This document shows, piece after piece, positions 37,201-49,400 of a stretch of 64,000 nt of DNA (position 1 is the stretch's first letter; each line of letters begins with the position of its first letter). Source of the DNA: Geosiphon pyriformis (lineage: Eukaryota > Glomeromycota > Glomeromycetes > Archaeosporales > Geosiphonaceae); the NCBI GenBank assembly GCA_016748015.1, contig JAAOMT010000302.1, forward strand, positions 171,237 through 235,236, read 5' to 3'. A program made the position numbers and the translations under genes. A model generated the notes under the pieces. It saw nothing but the letters and a program-made list of their open reading frames with translations, was not told the origin of the DNA and made no database searches.

Positions 37201-38972
37201 AAAAAAATTTTATGGGCAGTTTCAATTAGTGCTATGGGTCAGGTATTTATAAGAACTTCCTTCCAGTCATAGGATTTAGGAATCATAGACACCCAAGTCT
37301 CCTTCCAAGAACCCAGAACAGATTCACAAATCAAACAAAAGTTTAAAAGCATTAAAAGTGAATCCAGAACAAACCTGTTATAATGTTTCTATAGCTCATT
37401 TGTAATACCAGAAAGACTGGCAGCTTTATTATTAGGCAAACTCAAAACCACACCAAAAAATTCTTCTACCTTAATTGAATGTATAACATTCGAAAAAGCA
37501 TCATTAAAGACATATTCTAAGAGTTGAAATTGGTGATACCATTCATTTGAAATATCATCTACTACCACATACTTTCTGGTCCAGCCCTTTATAATTCTAT
37601 TGACATAAAATTTAATCAGATTAGGCTCCAAAATAAGGTCCTCATTCACAACCAGGTGATTTAATGTGACTTTGTAAAATGGCTGCTCAAGTACACTTTT
37701 AATAGTTTGGTCCTTATTCAATTCAAAGTTTTCCATTTTTTTGTCAATTGCTAGCCTGATTTGAAAGTCTCTAGCATATTTCGATTCCATTATCTTGAGA
37801 AAACAATAAGACTTTTTAATTTTTGCTAAAGCCAATCTGATAGCATCAAAATAAGATCCCAAAAAAAAAGATTTGATAGTAGAAGCATTAATGGAGTTCA
37901 AAGACACCCAAACATCCAACAAGAAAACAAACTCATTAGATGACACAGAACATGAAGTCTTTACTAGCTTAGAAACCAAAAGTTCTAATCTATGATAGTG
38001 AGAAAAACACTTAATAAAACCATCATCAAAATCTTTAGACTAGGTCTTCATTTGCTAAAAACAAATGGCTTTGTGAACAACACTCCACATACTGTCCAGA
38101 TCAGATGAACAATGAGAACCAGTAAACTCATTAGAAAACATAGCAAAATTATCACGAAATGCAGTTCTATATCACTCCTATTTAATCCCATCAGCATTTT
38201 TGACATTAAATTTCTACCTGTCTTTATTGGCTTGAACATGAATAGCTCTTAAAACAGGATCCAAAATTTCACCAAGACCAATTGTAATTTGAACAGAACT
38301 ATAATCAATGCTAAAGAACTCATCCACATCCACAACACATCCATTAACTAAAACATTACTTAAACTTTGTAAAACAAAAATGTAATCAATGGTCCTCTCA
38401 ACACTCCTGGAATTTTTCCAAGTAGAAGTCTTAATGTAAGAACTATTAACCAAAGTATTGACTAGACCTAGATCCACACACTTACTAAAACTAGAGCTAC
38501 ATTTGTTCTTATCTTCATTGAAATTACCACTTAAAATAACAAAAGTACTCTTATTACAAGCTCTGACTATAAAGAAATTAACAAGACCAGCCTGAATTAT
38601 ATGCTTATTCAGAGAAGTCTTTACATATAAACACAATACAGAAACAGATTGTTTGTTTTTGAATAGCAAATGAACCATCAAAAGTCTATCCAGAATCTCA
38701 GAGATTTTTGAAACATGTTTGGCTAAATTTTCATTCATGATTAAAGCAACGCCCATACTTAAAAACCCAGCATCCAGACCTGAAGTAAACACTCTTATAC
38801 CAGGAAACTTATTCACAATCCAAGACTTAATGCTGGAGCGAAGCTTAGTTTCAGTAACTATTGAAATATCATTATTCAAAACCATGTGCTATCTAATAAT
38901 GTCATCTTACTTGGCAGGAACATTTATACCTTTAACATTACAAGTAGCAATTTTCCAAGCTAAACTATTCAT
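34299..38972 (-). pseudogene. LINE ORF2: endonuclease-RT-RNase H, broken, copy B
   Basis: ATG at 38972, overlapping the ORF1 stop as ATGA. The endonuclease is legible at ~38950-38214 (NDISIVTETKL, LSGNFNEDKN, RTIDYIFVL), the connector at 37979-37389, reverse transcriptase at 37400-36500 (LVLQDMRKVYDLVGW; AFVDDPI), RNase H at 35675-35290 (YMDSSL, MELQA, FSDSQAALN), the zinc motif at ~34845 (CLYCDNVEVSDYVFSC, His changed to Tyr) and the C-terminal tail from 34766 to 34299. The RT Asp-Asp pair survives here, but a stop follows two codons later where TGG (Trp) is expected. Two frames near 37.25 kb keep Trp codons that are stops in copy A, so a joint comparison gives a better view of the ancestor than either copy. 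Confidence 0.85.
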
Positions 38973-41027
38973 TGGGGAAAGAAAGGAGTTATCATACTAC
39001 TGCCAGAACAAAAAGAGTCCAATTTATTCAATATTATCTTAACAGAATTCTCTAAAACCGCCAAGTTAGTCTCTAAACCACCTATTTTTGCAGTTAAAAC
39101 ATGAGAACCACTTGGAGAAATGTCCTGGGAGATGGTAGTGATTACACTAAGCATAAAAAAAACAAACAATAGAGCATTAACAGCCATGTCCAGCTTTGGG
39201 TTATGTTTGGAAATGGATGGAACAGTAAAACTTGCTGATGAAACAACCAGCAATCTGTCCAGTTTATGTGAAATATCAGCTATTTGGTTAGACATATTCT
39301 TAAGTGAATGCTTGAAGACACTAATATGCAAAGCCAGAATCATAACCACAGGCATCAAACTATCAACTGAACCTATGCTCGAATTGTTTTCAACAAGTGG
39401 TGTAGAATACAAATTTTTAGGAGAGCCACTTACCACAAAAGCCCAAGTTGCACCACTAAAAGAGATTAGATAAGACACAAAAGCTTGTATTTTGGCATAA
39501 ATGAGCACAAGATGCCTCTTATCCGAATCTGAACAAAAAAATCTCTTATTTTTGAAACCTGGCCCAAAGTTTTTCTTACCACTGCCACATCCAGAAGAAA
39601 TGTGACCAAAATTACTATATGTGACACACTTAGAAGAAAACAGACCAGCCCAGATGAAGTTGACACCCTTAAACACCAGTGTAGAGTGGATGGCAGCCTT
39701 TCTGGCAACTTCAGTATCAAAACATACAACAGCACAGCAGGCTCATGCATAAAATACTGAGTTCCTAGAAATATAGCAAGTCTTCTCACCATATGACTGG
39801 ACCAGATCTGAGAGATTGTGAGCAGTTGTGTTCATCGGCAAAGTATATAGAAGAGCATAATAGCTGTTCCTTAAATCCCACATTTGTTTATTGGCATTGA
39901 CTTTGGCAATGCATGCCAAGTTCTTACCCAGTAAAATTGATCATTTGGATGCCATCAAATCAGCGACCTAAGAACTCTCAAACTTTACCAATGCTTTCTG
40001 CCAGAGGCCAATCAGCTGCATTTTAATTGAAAAAATTTTTCTATACTTAACCAAAACTAACTCAATTGCCAATTTGGGCAGATCAACTGGAATCTTTTTA
40101 ATAACAATTTCTCGATTCAATCATATGCTGATTTTCTTTAGATCAGCATTAACAACAAGATTCTCAGACACAGCCAATTGTTTAGCCAAAGCAAAACTGG
40201 ATTCAGACATGAAAGACACCCTAATGATGCCTGGAAATTTCAATGGAGTTAACACACCCCCAAAACCATTAATTTTGTAGAATAGCTTCCTGACACCCTT
40301 GAGTTTGTCACATAGAGTACTTCCAGAAATGGCCAACAGATCAATGTCAAGTGCAAAGAATTTGGTTGGTTTAAAGCAAAGTCTCTTCTTAACAGAAGCA
40401 ACTGGATGAAGAGAGAATTTCAAAGGAACAGAAAGAAGTAAGTCCATGTCAATGTCATTAACAGCAGAGTCAAAATCACAGGGACCTAAAGATGAAGCCT
40501 TCACTGTACCAGAGTTGAAGTGTTTAGTCTTTGGAGTGTTAGTACAAGAGTTCAGCAGCCTATCACTCTTACTACCAGCACTGTAGTCCAAATCTTTGCC
40601 CATTTTGTGCCCTAACTTTTTGTCAGAAAAGATTCATGTTTTCATACCAGCTGGTGTTACAGGTGATTATTTCTTTTGTGAAATTGAATAACAAACCTGT
40701 AACTTGGTGCTCAAAAGCTACTTTCATGGATAATGTGCAGAAGGTATGGTATCTGAAGGTTTTGGTTGATCTGAAGGTTTTGTTGTGGAGTTCTTTGTAT
40801 AATGAACAGAGATTCAATAAGGTTGAGAGTGGTTGTATTCTCAAGTGGTTTTCCCAATTTTTTTCTCAGCGTGATGGCCGGATTTAGTCTGGCAGTCGTG
40901 CCCTTCTGGTAAGCTATCTGATAATATATATAAAATTCTACCCTTATTTCTGGGTTTTTTATCAGGCTATCCTTGACATCAATAACTCAGCGCTTAATCT
41001 TTTAATCAATTAGTATACAACAACAAA

Positions 41028-41106
41028 TCAAAATAAAATAAAGAAAGAAAAATAAAAGAAAAATAAAGAAAGAAAAATAAAAGAAAAATAAAGAAAGAAA
41101 AAAAAT
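41028..41106. repeat. AAAGAAAAATAAA-type simple repeat
   Basis: Purine-rich imperfect tandem array (AAAGAAAGAAAAATAAAAG units) inside the insertion in LINE copy B. Confidence 0.75.
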
Positions 41107-41332
41107 AAGCCAAGGCAATTTGCAGATTAGTATCCTGTCAATAGCCATGATCAAAAGCTATTGTTCTAGCGTGGTTAAGTATCAATTACTATCAACATAA
41201 AGGGTTGATAGTGGGGAAGTGGATGGAGATATGAAATAATTATTTATTTAATGAATGCGTTTCTAGACTAAGGATTCTGTGGTCTTGATTCTGTTTTTTC
41301 TGTTTCTAATATTACTGCTATATATACCTAAT

Positions 41333-41522
41333 TGAGATTCCTCAATTCCTTGATTTTTCATGACAGAAATCCTAGAATTTCTGGAATCCTGCAATTCCTT
41401 TGAGAGGAATTCTGTGATTTTTTTGAGAGGAATCCTGGAATTCTGGAATTCTGTAATTCCTTGTTGAGAATCCTGAAATTTCTGGAATTCTGCAATTCCT
41501 GAGAGGAATCCTGGAATTCCAT
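41333..41522. repeat. GGAATTC/AATTCC-rich minisatellite
   Basis: Irregular tandem units of the type AATTCCT...GAGAGGAATCCTGGAATTC recur many times in 190 bp. The self-complementary GGAATTCC core could fold into hairpins. It lies within the insertion in LINE copy B. Confidence 0.7.
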
Positions 41523-44500
41523 ATTTACTATGCTTACTTCTAATTGGCTAATAATTATGCTAATATATTTCCTATATTTCTATAAGTAACACTGGGATTG
41601 CTTAAAAGTACTTTGAAAGACAAATCAGCTTTATCACCCAAGTGTTTAACTTTTCCAAGTGAAATCTTTAATTTCTGCCTCAGACTACTATTCACAGAGC
41701 TTGTAGCAGCATCTCTGGCTGATTTTTTTGTGAATATAGTGTCGACAGCATCAAATGCCAAAGGGACAATAAAAGAATTAGTGAGAAATTGTGAAAACCA
41801 AGCAAAAATAAAAGATAAGAACAAATATAAAAAAAAACAAAAAACTTCTTCAAAAAATGTGCTATTTTAGGAATTTGGGACATAGGGAAGAAAGAAGTTT
41901 TTTTATATTTTTTGTTATAAAAATTTTTTAATATTAATAAAAATTTGGCCAATTTTTTTGGTTATAAACTAACTTAATTTAAGTAAAATAAACATTTGTT
42001 ATTTATTATTATTTAAATGGTTTTTAACAACTAAAAATTTTAAATATAATAACCCAAATATTTTAAAAACATTTAGTTTATTTAAAATTTAATTCAAGGT
42101 TTTAATTTATTGTAAATTTTAAGTGTTTTTTAAATTAATATTAATTTTGATAGCATTATGTTTACATTCTAAAAACTCAAAGTTAAATTTATAAATAAAT
42201 TACAATACTTAATTATTTTAAATTCAATGTATTTGAAGTTAATAGTAAAATAATTGTGAAATTATAAATCCTAAACAAAAAATGTTTTAATGAATTGTAT
42301 ATTAAAACTATTATTTTGTTGTAAAATTCATTTTTTTTAGAAAAAATAAACTTTTTTTATACAATATTTAATTAATATTATTCTGCATTTTAATACTTTT
42401 GGTTTTACAAAAATTCTGGTAAGTTTTTTTAAAATAAATGTAAATTTTAGTAAATATAATAATTGTATAATAATAAAATTTAAATATTTTTTAACAAAAA
42501 GAGCAAATTAAATAAATAAATAATTCAATTAATATAATCAGTTTTAGAAAATTAGTTATTAATTTTTTCAAGATTACAAAATAGGTTAAAAATGTTAAAA
42601 AAAATGATATAATTGCTATAATTTTATTTTTAACAATAAACAAATTAGAAAAAAAATTATAATTTTTTATTCCAAAATTTTTAAATCAAAAAAAGTTGAT
42701 TGTAAAAATAAAAAAAGTAAATTATTAATACTTAAATAATCAAATTTTCTTCTACAATTTTACTCATGGATTTATCAAAAAAATAAATAATCAAGTTAAT
42801 TAATAATCAGATAATAATTGAGTCAATAATTAAGTCAACAACTTATTTTAAAAATAAAATGACTATAATATATAATATCAGTAACTAATACTTAATTAAA
42901 AAATTAAAAAAAATTACTATTAAAAAAAAACTATTGTTAATATTATTTGTTTTATTTAGAAAACCATTTAAAAAACGTATTTCCAATTACTGCAAAGTCT
43001 ATAACAGGGAAATATTCGATTAAAAAAAACATTTAAAAATTAAATTAAATATTTTGTTTAACATGTAGAAATGTTTATTAAACAAATATAATTAAATTAA
43101 TATGATAAACAAAACAATATGCAATCAAAAATACCAGTATTTTTTTTAAAAATATTTTATAATAGTTATAACAAATTTTTTAATTAATTATATTATTACT
43201 TTTACAATTCTATAAATAGGCCATAATTCTAATTAAGAATAAAATCTAAATACATTGTTTTTTTACAAAATAACCAACTAAAATTTTTCGAATAAAGCCA
43301 AATTTATTACAAAATGATACGTTATTATTATTTATTCAAAATCAAGCAACTTTAATAATTAAAGCAAATAAAAATTCAATTTTTTCAGAAACGCATTATT
43401 TTTACAATTAATAATGCTTAAAATATATGCTCTCCATATATTAATAAAATAAATATAAAATCAAATTTAAAGAGCTAAAACAAAAAAATGTTGTAACAAC
43501 TATATTAATTTATTTTATTAAAGAATATTTTACAGTACAGCTCAAATGTTTTCCAGCAGTAACCAAAAAAATAAGCCAAAAAAAGCTTAAAATATCAATT
43601 TTAAATATAATTATAAATATTTTAAAGTATGATTATTAATCTTATTACCAAAAGCATTAAACAAAATTAATTTTATTTAAATTAGTTTTAAATTATTATT
43701 AATTAATAAAAAAAGCAATGGTAAAAAAATTTTAGATATTAAATATATTATAAAAAATTAAGCATTAATAAAAAATTCAAGATTTAGTTTTATAAATTAA
43801 TTTATAATTTGAGTTAACATAGTTTTTAACTCTTAAAAATTACGACTATACTTTTTAGAATATATTAAAAAACTTATATTAATATTAAATTTCATAAAAT
43901 ATCAAATACAATTTTTATTGTTTTTATTTTCAAAGATTTAAAAAATTTAGAATAGTTTTTTATAATTTAACAGTTATTTAATTATTTTATTTTATAAATA
44001 AAGTAATTTTTAAAATTATAAATAACAATATTTTTTAAAAAATGTTTATTTTAAATTTAATAAAAATTATTAAACAATTATTTTTATTGAAATTTTTTGA
44101 AATTAACATAAAAAAACTAAATTATATTAAAAAAATGTGGGTTTAAATATTAATGCTAAAATTTATGTTTATATTGGTTGAACATGAAAATAAATTTCGA
44201 AAATTATAAAAAACAATTTGTACCAAAAAAAAACAAATAAAACACACAACTTTTTAATTTAAATTAAAACTGCAATAGTTATTTAAATACTCAAATATAT
44301 CTAATACTTTTTTTTAAAAGTTGATATCATTACTAATAATTTTAGTTTTAAATAGTTTTATTAACATTATTAAACTTAGTTAAATATTTCAAATAAAATG
44401 AATTTTTTGTGTATTATAATTATTTTATTTATTACAAACTAATTGTTTTTAAAAAATTTGGTTTTATATACAAAAATATTAAATAATATTTTAATTTTTG

Positions 44501-45717
44501 TAATATTATTAAAGAACAAATTAAAATTAATTTAATTAAACTCTTATTTTTTTATTAATTAATATAGCAAAGCCTAATTATTATCTAATACAATATGACA
44601 AAATATGTTCTAAATTAGTCATTATTATAATAAAAAAACAAAAATATTATTTTATTAATATTAGTAACTTATAAAACATTAAAAAACATATTATAAAATT
44701 TATACTGTTTAATTTAATAAAAAAATAACAGTATTATCAATTAATTTTTTGGTAAAAACATACTTAATTTAGTTTATAACTGAAAAAAACTTTAAAATAA
44801 ATAATAAATTGTTATTATTTATATTATACAAAAAGTTAAATCAAGATTTTTTATAAAACAATAGAATAAAAAAACCATTTTATATATATTAATATGTAAA
44901 TAATAAAATATACAAAGAAAAATTATTATATTATTTAATTATTAAATAATCAAAAAAAAACAATAAATTTAATAAAAATTATATATTCAATATAAAATTG
45001 TTTAAAATAATTTGAAATATTCCAAAAAATTAATATTAAAATATTAAAAATAGATTAACAATATTAACATATTTTAAATACATATATAATTTTATAATAA
45101 TTTTATATTAAATTATATAATTAATTAATAGTAATAATAATTAACAATTTAAATTTTTAAATAAATAAAATAAAAAATAAAAATTAATTTATGATTTAAA
45201 AAAATAGAATTATAAAAACAGTTTTTTAATATTAGTTTTTTTGTTTTGTATTATGATTTTTATTTTATTAATTTATTAATATATTGTATAATTTTAGAAA
45301 AAATTAAATAAATCAATCAACTTTAAAAATTTATTATACAATTTTATATATTGTTTTAAAAATTTTATTTAATATTTATTCATGATACTTTATATAATTC
45401 ATATTATTATTATTATTTTATTTTAATAAATATTGTTTAATTATTATATAATATAATATAAAATTGTTAAGATATAACACGTCTGAGAAAATACCAAATC
45501 AAAGAAAAAAACTCTTTTTTTTAACTCAGTTTTAAGCTTGAAATTAGACAATTAACTGTTTTTTCTAATTTTTAAATAACTTTGATATTGTAGTTTTTAT
45601 GTTACTAAAAATTAATAAAACTTTAAACATAAAACTTTTATATATTTTTATATATAAATTATTATGTTAATATATATTATCAAATTATAAAACATTAAAA
45701 ATATATTTATATTTATA

Positions 45718-46484
45718 CTACAATGTGTACGACCAAAAATTTTTAAGTGGCCAAATTTGAGATGTCGATCTGCTATCACGGGACACAGCAAATTCGGGTT
45801 CCCGGATCACATGTTCACGTGATTCCACAACCGTGACCTGCATGCCTCACTGTAACACGATAATAATTAATGTTTGGATTAGGGAGAATCGACTGATCAG
45901 GATATGTTTAAAAATATTTAATTTTCTTTTAATTGCGCGTGTAATATATATATAAAGATAGCAGCGATAGAACTAACAAAAAGGCAATCAGATACTGAAT
46001 ACCACAAAATGAATGAAAGCCATTATTTATGTACAAAAAAAAGAACAATTACATATTAATAATTATAATCGTTTCTATTATAATAATCATTTGAATATTG
46101 TAATGATCGTAAAAATCGTGGTCAATAAGGACCAAATTTAAATAAAATAAAAAGAACGCGTTAAAAGATATAGAACTGATGATTAGGGGAAGTTTAATTA
46201 ATATACTATTCTTAAATTAGCCAATTAGCAACAAATATGATTATATATGTTGATCATGTGTAGGTGGCCAAATTATTAGTTTAATAGTAAAATTGCTCAA
46301 CTTTAAATTACTACTGTTTTATTAAAAATTATTTTACAGAAAATTTGAAAACATAACATTGTTTAATTTGAATAGCTTTATCATTCTATGATTAAATTTG
46401 GTGTCTATCTTTTTTTTTGAGCAAGAAGTAGTGATTTGAATTTTATCTAGTTTAGTAGTCGGAACTAAGTTGTACACACTATAG
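45718..46484. mobile_element. ~0.77-kb TIR-bounded island in the AT desert (MITE or solo LTR)
   Basis: The left end CTACAATGTGTACGA and the inverse of the right end (CTATAGTGTGTACAA) match at 12 of 15 positions, all three differences being transitions. Between them the first ~450 bp is strikingly richer in G and C (CACGGGACACAGC, TTCCCGGATCACATG) than the 15 kb around it. An 11-bp direct repeat GTGGCCAAATT lies near each end (about 45751 and 46264), and a TATATATAAAG box is present. No coding frame. A short non-autonomous element is one reading; a solo LTR starting at TGTGTACG is the other. Confidence 0.4.
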
Positions 46485-49400
46485 TTATAAATTATTAGAA
46501 TAAAAACTATTTACTCAATAAATTTGTTAAGCAGATAATTCATATTATATACAAATTGTAATCTGAAATTTTTATTATATTAAATACTTAAAATACTTAA
46601 ATAAACTTTATTATAAAATTATTTTTTAATTATAATAAACAATTTTTTATGTAATATTTTTATTATATATGTACACAAATTAATTATAGTATTGTTTATA
46701 AATTTAAATTTATATAAAAATATTATATTATATTAAAATAATATAATATTAATTAATATTGTGTATCAAAAAAAATTAACAATTTTGATATTAAATATAG
46801 CTTTCTATTAAACATATTTAATTAAATTCTGTATAAATTTAATAAAATAATAAGTATTATTAAATATTATTCTATTAAAAATTATTAAAATCTATTTTAA
46901 TATTAACTATAAATAACAATTTTAAAAATATTGTCTTATTTCTTAATATATTAACATATTTTTATTTAAAATACTGTAATACTTTTTTATTAAATACAAT
47001 ATTGTTTATATATTAATATTTTATTTAATAAAAATTATAAAAATTATGTATAATTAAATATAATTTAGTTTAACAAATATTCAAAAACTACTTAACTACA
47101 AAAATTGATAACTATTTTTTTAAGAAATAAAATATATTCAAGTATTAAAACAATAATCTATAATTTAATCAATATAAACAACAATAAACTATGAATTTTA
47201 ATGTCTATATTTAAATTTAAATTTAAAAAATATGTTAAAATACTATTTATAGTATTAAATAAATCAATATTTTTTTATGTATGTTTTTTTTTAAATTAAA
47301 TAAATAATATTAAGGCATTATATTCTATTTAGAGAAAATATTAATCATAAATATTTTTTAATAAGATTACTTTTAAAATAAAATTATATATATATATAAA
47401 TTAAACAAAAACCAAATTTTTAAAATTTAAGCATTTTCAATAATAAAAGTTTAATTATATAAAACAAATTTTAAAACTATTTAAAAACTAGTTAATAAAA
47501 GCAATTTTAATATATTTAAAAAATTATTTTAAAAATACTCAAAATATTATTTAAAATCAAAATACATTATATATTTTTTGGTTAAGATAATAATATTACA
47601 GTTCAAAAAAATAATTTAAAAAAATAATTTTCAATTTAAAAAAAGTTATAACAGATTTTAAAACATTTATCTTAAAATTTTAAAATTTAATAATTTATAT
47701 CTAAAGAATTTATCAAAAACTTTCTTAATATTTAAAAAAATTAACATTAATATTACCTATTTTTAGCTTAAATTTATTCAAAAAACTTTAAACTATATAA
47801 TAAAAAATAATAAATTGTTTTACTTAAAAATATTTGCTTAGATTTCAGCTTTTTTTTAATAAAATAATCTTATATTTTTAAGTATAAAATTGAATTAAAT
47901 CTTTTAATTAATAATAAATTGTAATATTACTAATACTAAATATAATTTTTTTTAATAAAAGTTTTAATAGAATTAATTAATAAAAAATATTTAAATAACA
48001 ATAAATTTCACTAATTTTTTTAATTAAAATAAAAAACCTACTTATATTTAAAACAGTATTCTTGATTTTAAGATTGATTAAAATGATTATTATTTTTTTA
48101 TATTAATAAAAATATTAGAAATCTTAAAAAAATTATTAATAATATTTAAAATATTTTGTATTATTGTAATTATTTTTAATTTATTTATAAATATATTTAT
48201 AGCCAAATAAAAAATTATATTTACTTAATAATTCAAAATTTATTATAACTTTATTAATACAATTATTATGTATATAACCAAAATATTTAACAAATTTTTT
48301 ATATATTTTAATTTTATTTTAATTATTTTTTAAGTATAACTATTTTATAAAATTATATATCTTATATATTTTTTAAAATATTTGCCATATTTTTTTAATA
48401 TATTTTAAATCATAAAACCAATAACAAAAATAAACAATTATGTAAAAATAGTTTTAAAACAAAAAAGTTGTTATTTTACAAAATATTTAACTTATTATAA
48501 GCATTAAAAATACAATTCAACAGAATTTTAAAAAGATTTCTTTGTAATTTTAATTAAATAATAAGCTAAATATTTATTAAAATATTTTTTATTTAAATAA
48601 TTTGTAAATTATTAATACTTAACCTTTTTTTTAAGTATTAATAACAATAAAACTTAAACATAATAAAACTTAATTTAAAAAAACTATATTATTAGTATAA
48701 AATATTTTTTATTTTTTTATTTTTAATTAATATATGTTTTTTTATATTTCGATTTAATTATTACTATTTAAATAATTATCTATTAATTTATATATATAAA
48801 ATAGTATTAATATATATAATACAAACTAAAAATAGTTTATAAACAAAAAATATTTGTAAAAAATCAAATTTATACACAATATTTATATAAATTAAAAATA
48901 AAATTGGTTATTTTACAAATGTAACAATTAAAAAATAGACAATATTTTTTATAAAACAGTATTTTAAAATAATCTTAATATTTATTTGTGTATTTTAAAT
49001 TACAAAATATAAACAGTAGCTTTTTTAATTATTAAAAATAAAAAATAAATACTTTTAATAAATATTAAATAACAATAACAATAATAACAACAATAATATA
49101 TATTAAATATAAAAAAACTCTTTTTTTTGTATTTTTATAACTATAATTGAAGCAAAGAGCAATTTTTTATTTTTCGAAACAATTAATAGTATTTTTATTA
49201 GTAAAGCTTTTATAACTATTAAAACTGTTTAATAATATTTTGTAAAAATACTTTTTTTAAGTAAATTAAAAATTATTTTTTTGGTAATTTTAAAGCACTA
49301 TTTTTATTTTTGAATAAAAATTTTTTTTTCTAAAGTTCTTTCAAAAAAATTTATTTAAGATAATCTTAATATAATTTCTATATTGTTTAAAAGTTCCAAA

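Larger units (their letters stand above)
40651..41590. mobile_element. ~0.94-kb insertion in ORF1 of LINE copy B
   Basis: Copy A runs continuously across this point, while copy B has ~940 extra bases between the codons matching copy A at 26560 and at 26570. The ends carry a short inverted motif: GGTGTTAC near 40653 and GTAACACT near 41586. The inside holds a plus-strand frame of ~83 codons (40636-40887; VWYLKVLVDLKVLLWSSLYN) of unknown kind, an A/G-rich simple repeat and an AATTCC-rich block. This looks like a small non-autonomous DNA transposon or a fragment; the family is not identified and the target duplication is uncertain (CCAG at best). Confidence 0.5.
38969..41824 (-). pseudogene. LINE ORF1 (gag-like), broken and interrupted, copy B
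   Basis: The 5' part is at ~41824-41591 (KKSARDAATSSVNSSLRQKL), then an insertion, then 40646-40121 (STLCDKLKGVRKLFYKINGF), a frame-broken middle, and 39676-38969 with the zinc knuckle (CVTYSNFGHISSGC) and C-terminal tail to the TGA at 38971-38969. In this knuckle the second Cys is Tyr while the His is kept, the reverse of the damage in copy A. Combined, the ancestral motif was CX2CX4HX4C. Confidence 0.8.
34162..41912 (-). mobile_element. two-ORF LINE, copy B, inverted and interrupted
   Basis: Same element as 26240-33085 in opposite orientation, recognisable along its whole length from 5' end (~41912) to 3' end (~34162, TTAAATTAATAAATAATAAA on the minus strand). Corresponding proteins differ at many positions, so the two are separate old insertions rather than a recent inverted duplication. 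A ~0.94-kb foreign segment splits ORF1 at 40651-41590. Several domains are better kept here than in copy A, but stops are frequent. Confidence 0.9.

Noticed and set aside
41028-41522. Possible CRISPR-like array from the regularly spaced AATTCC units
   Set aside because: Units and spacing are irregular, spacers are not distinct, and the context is a eukaryotic transposon insertion.
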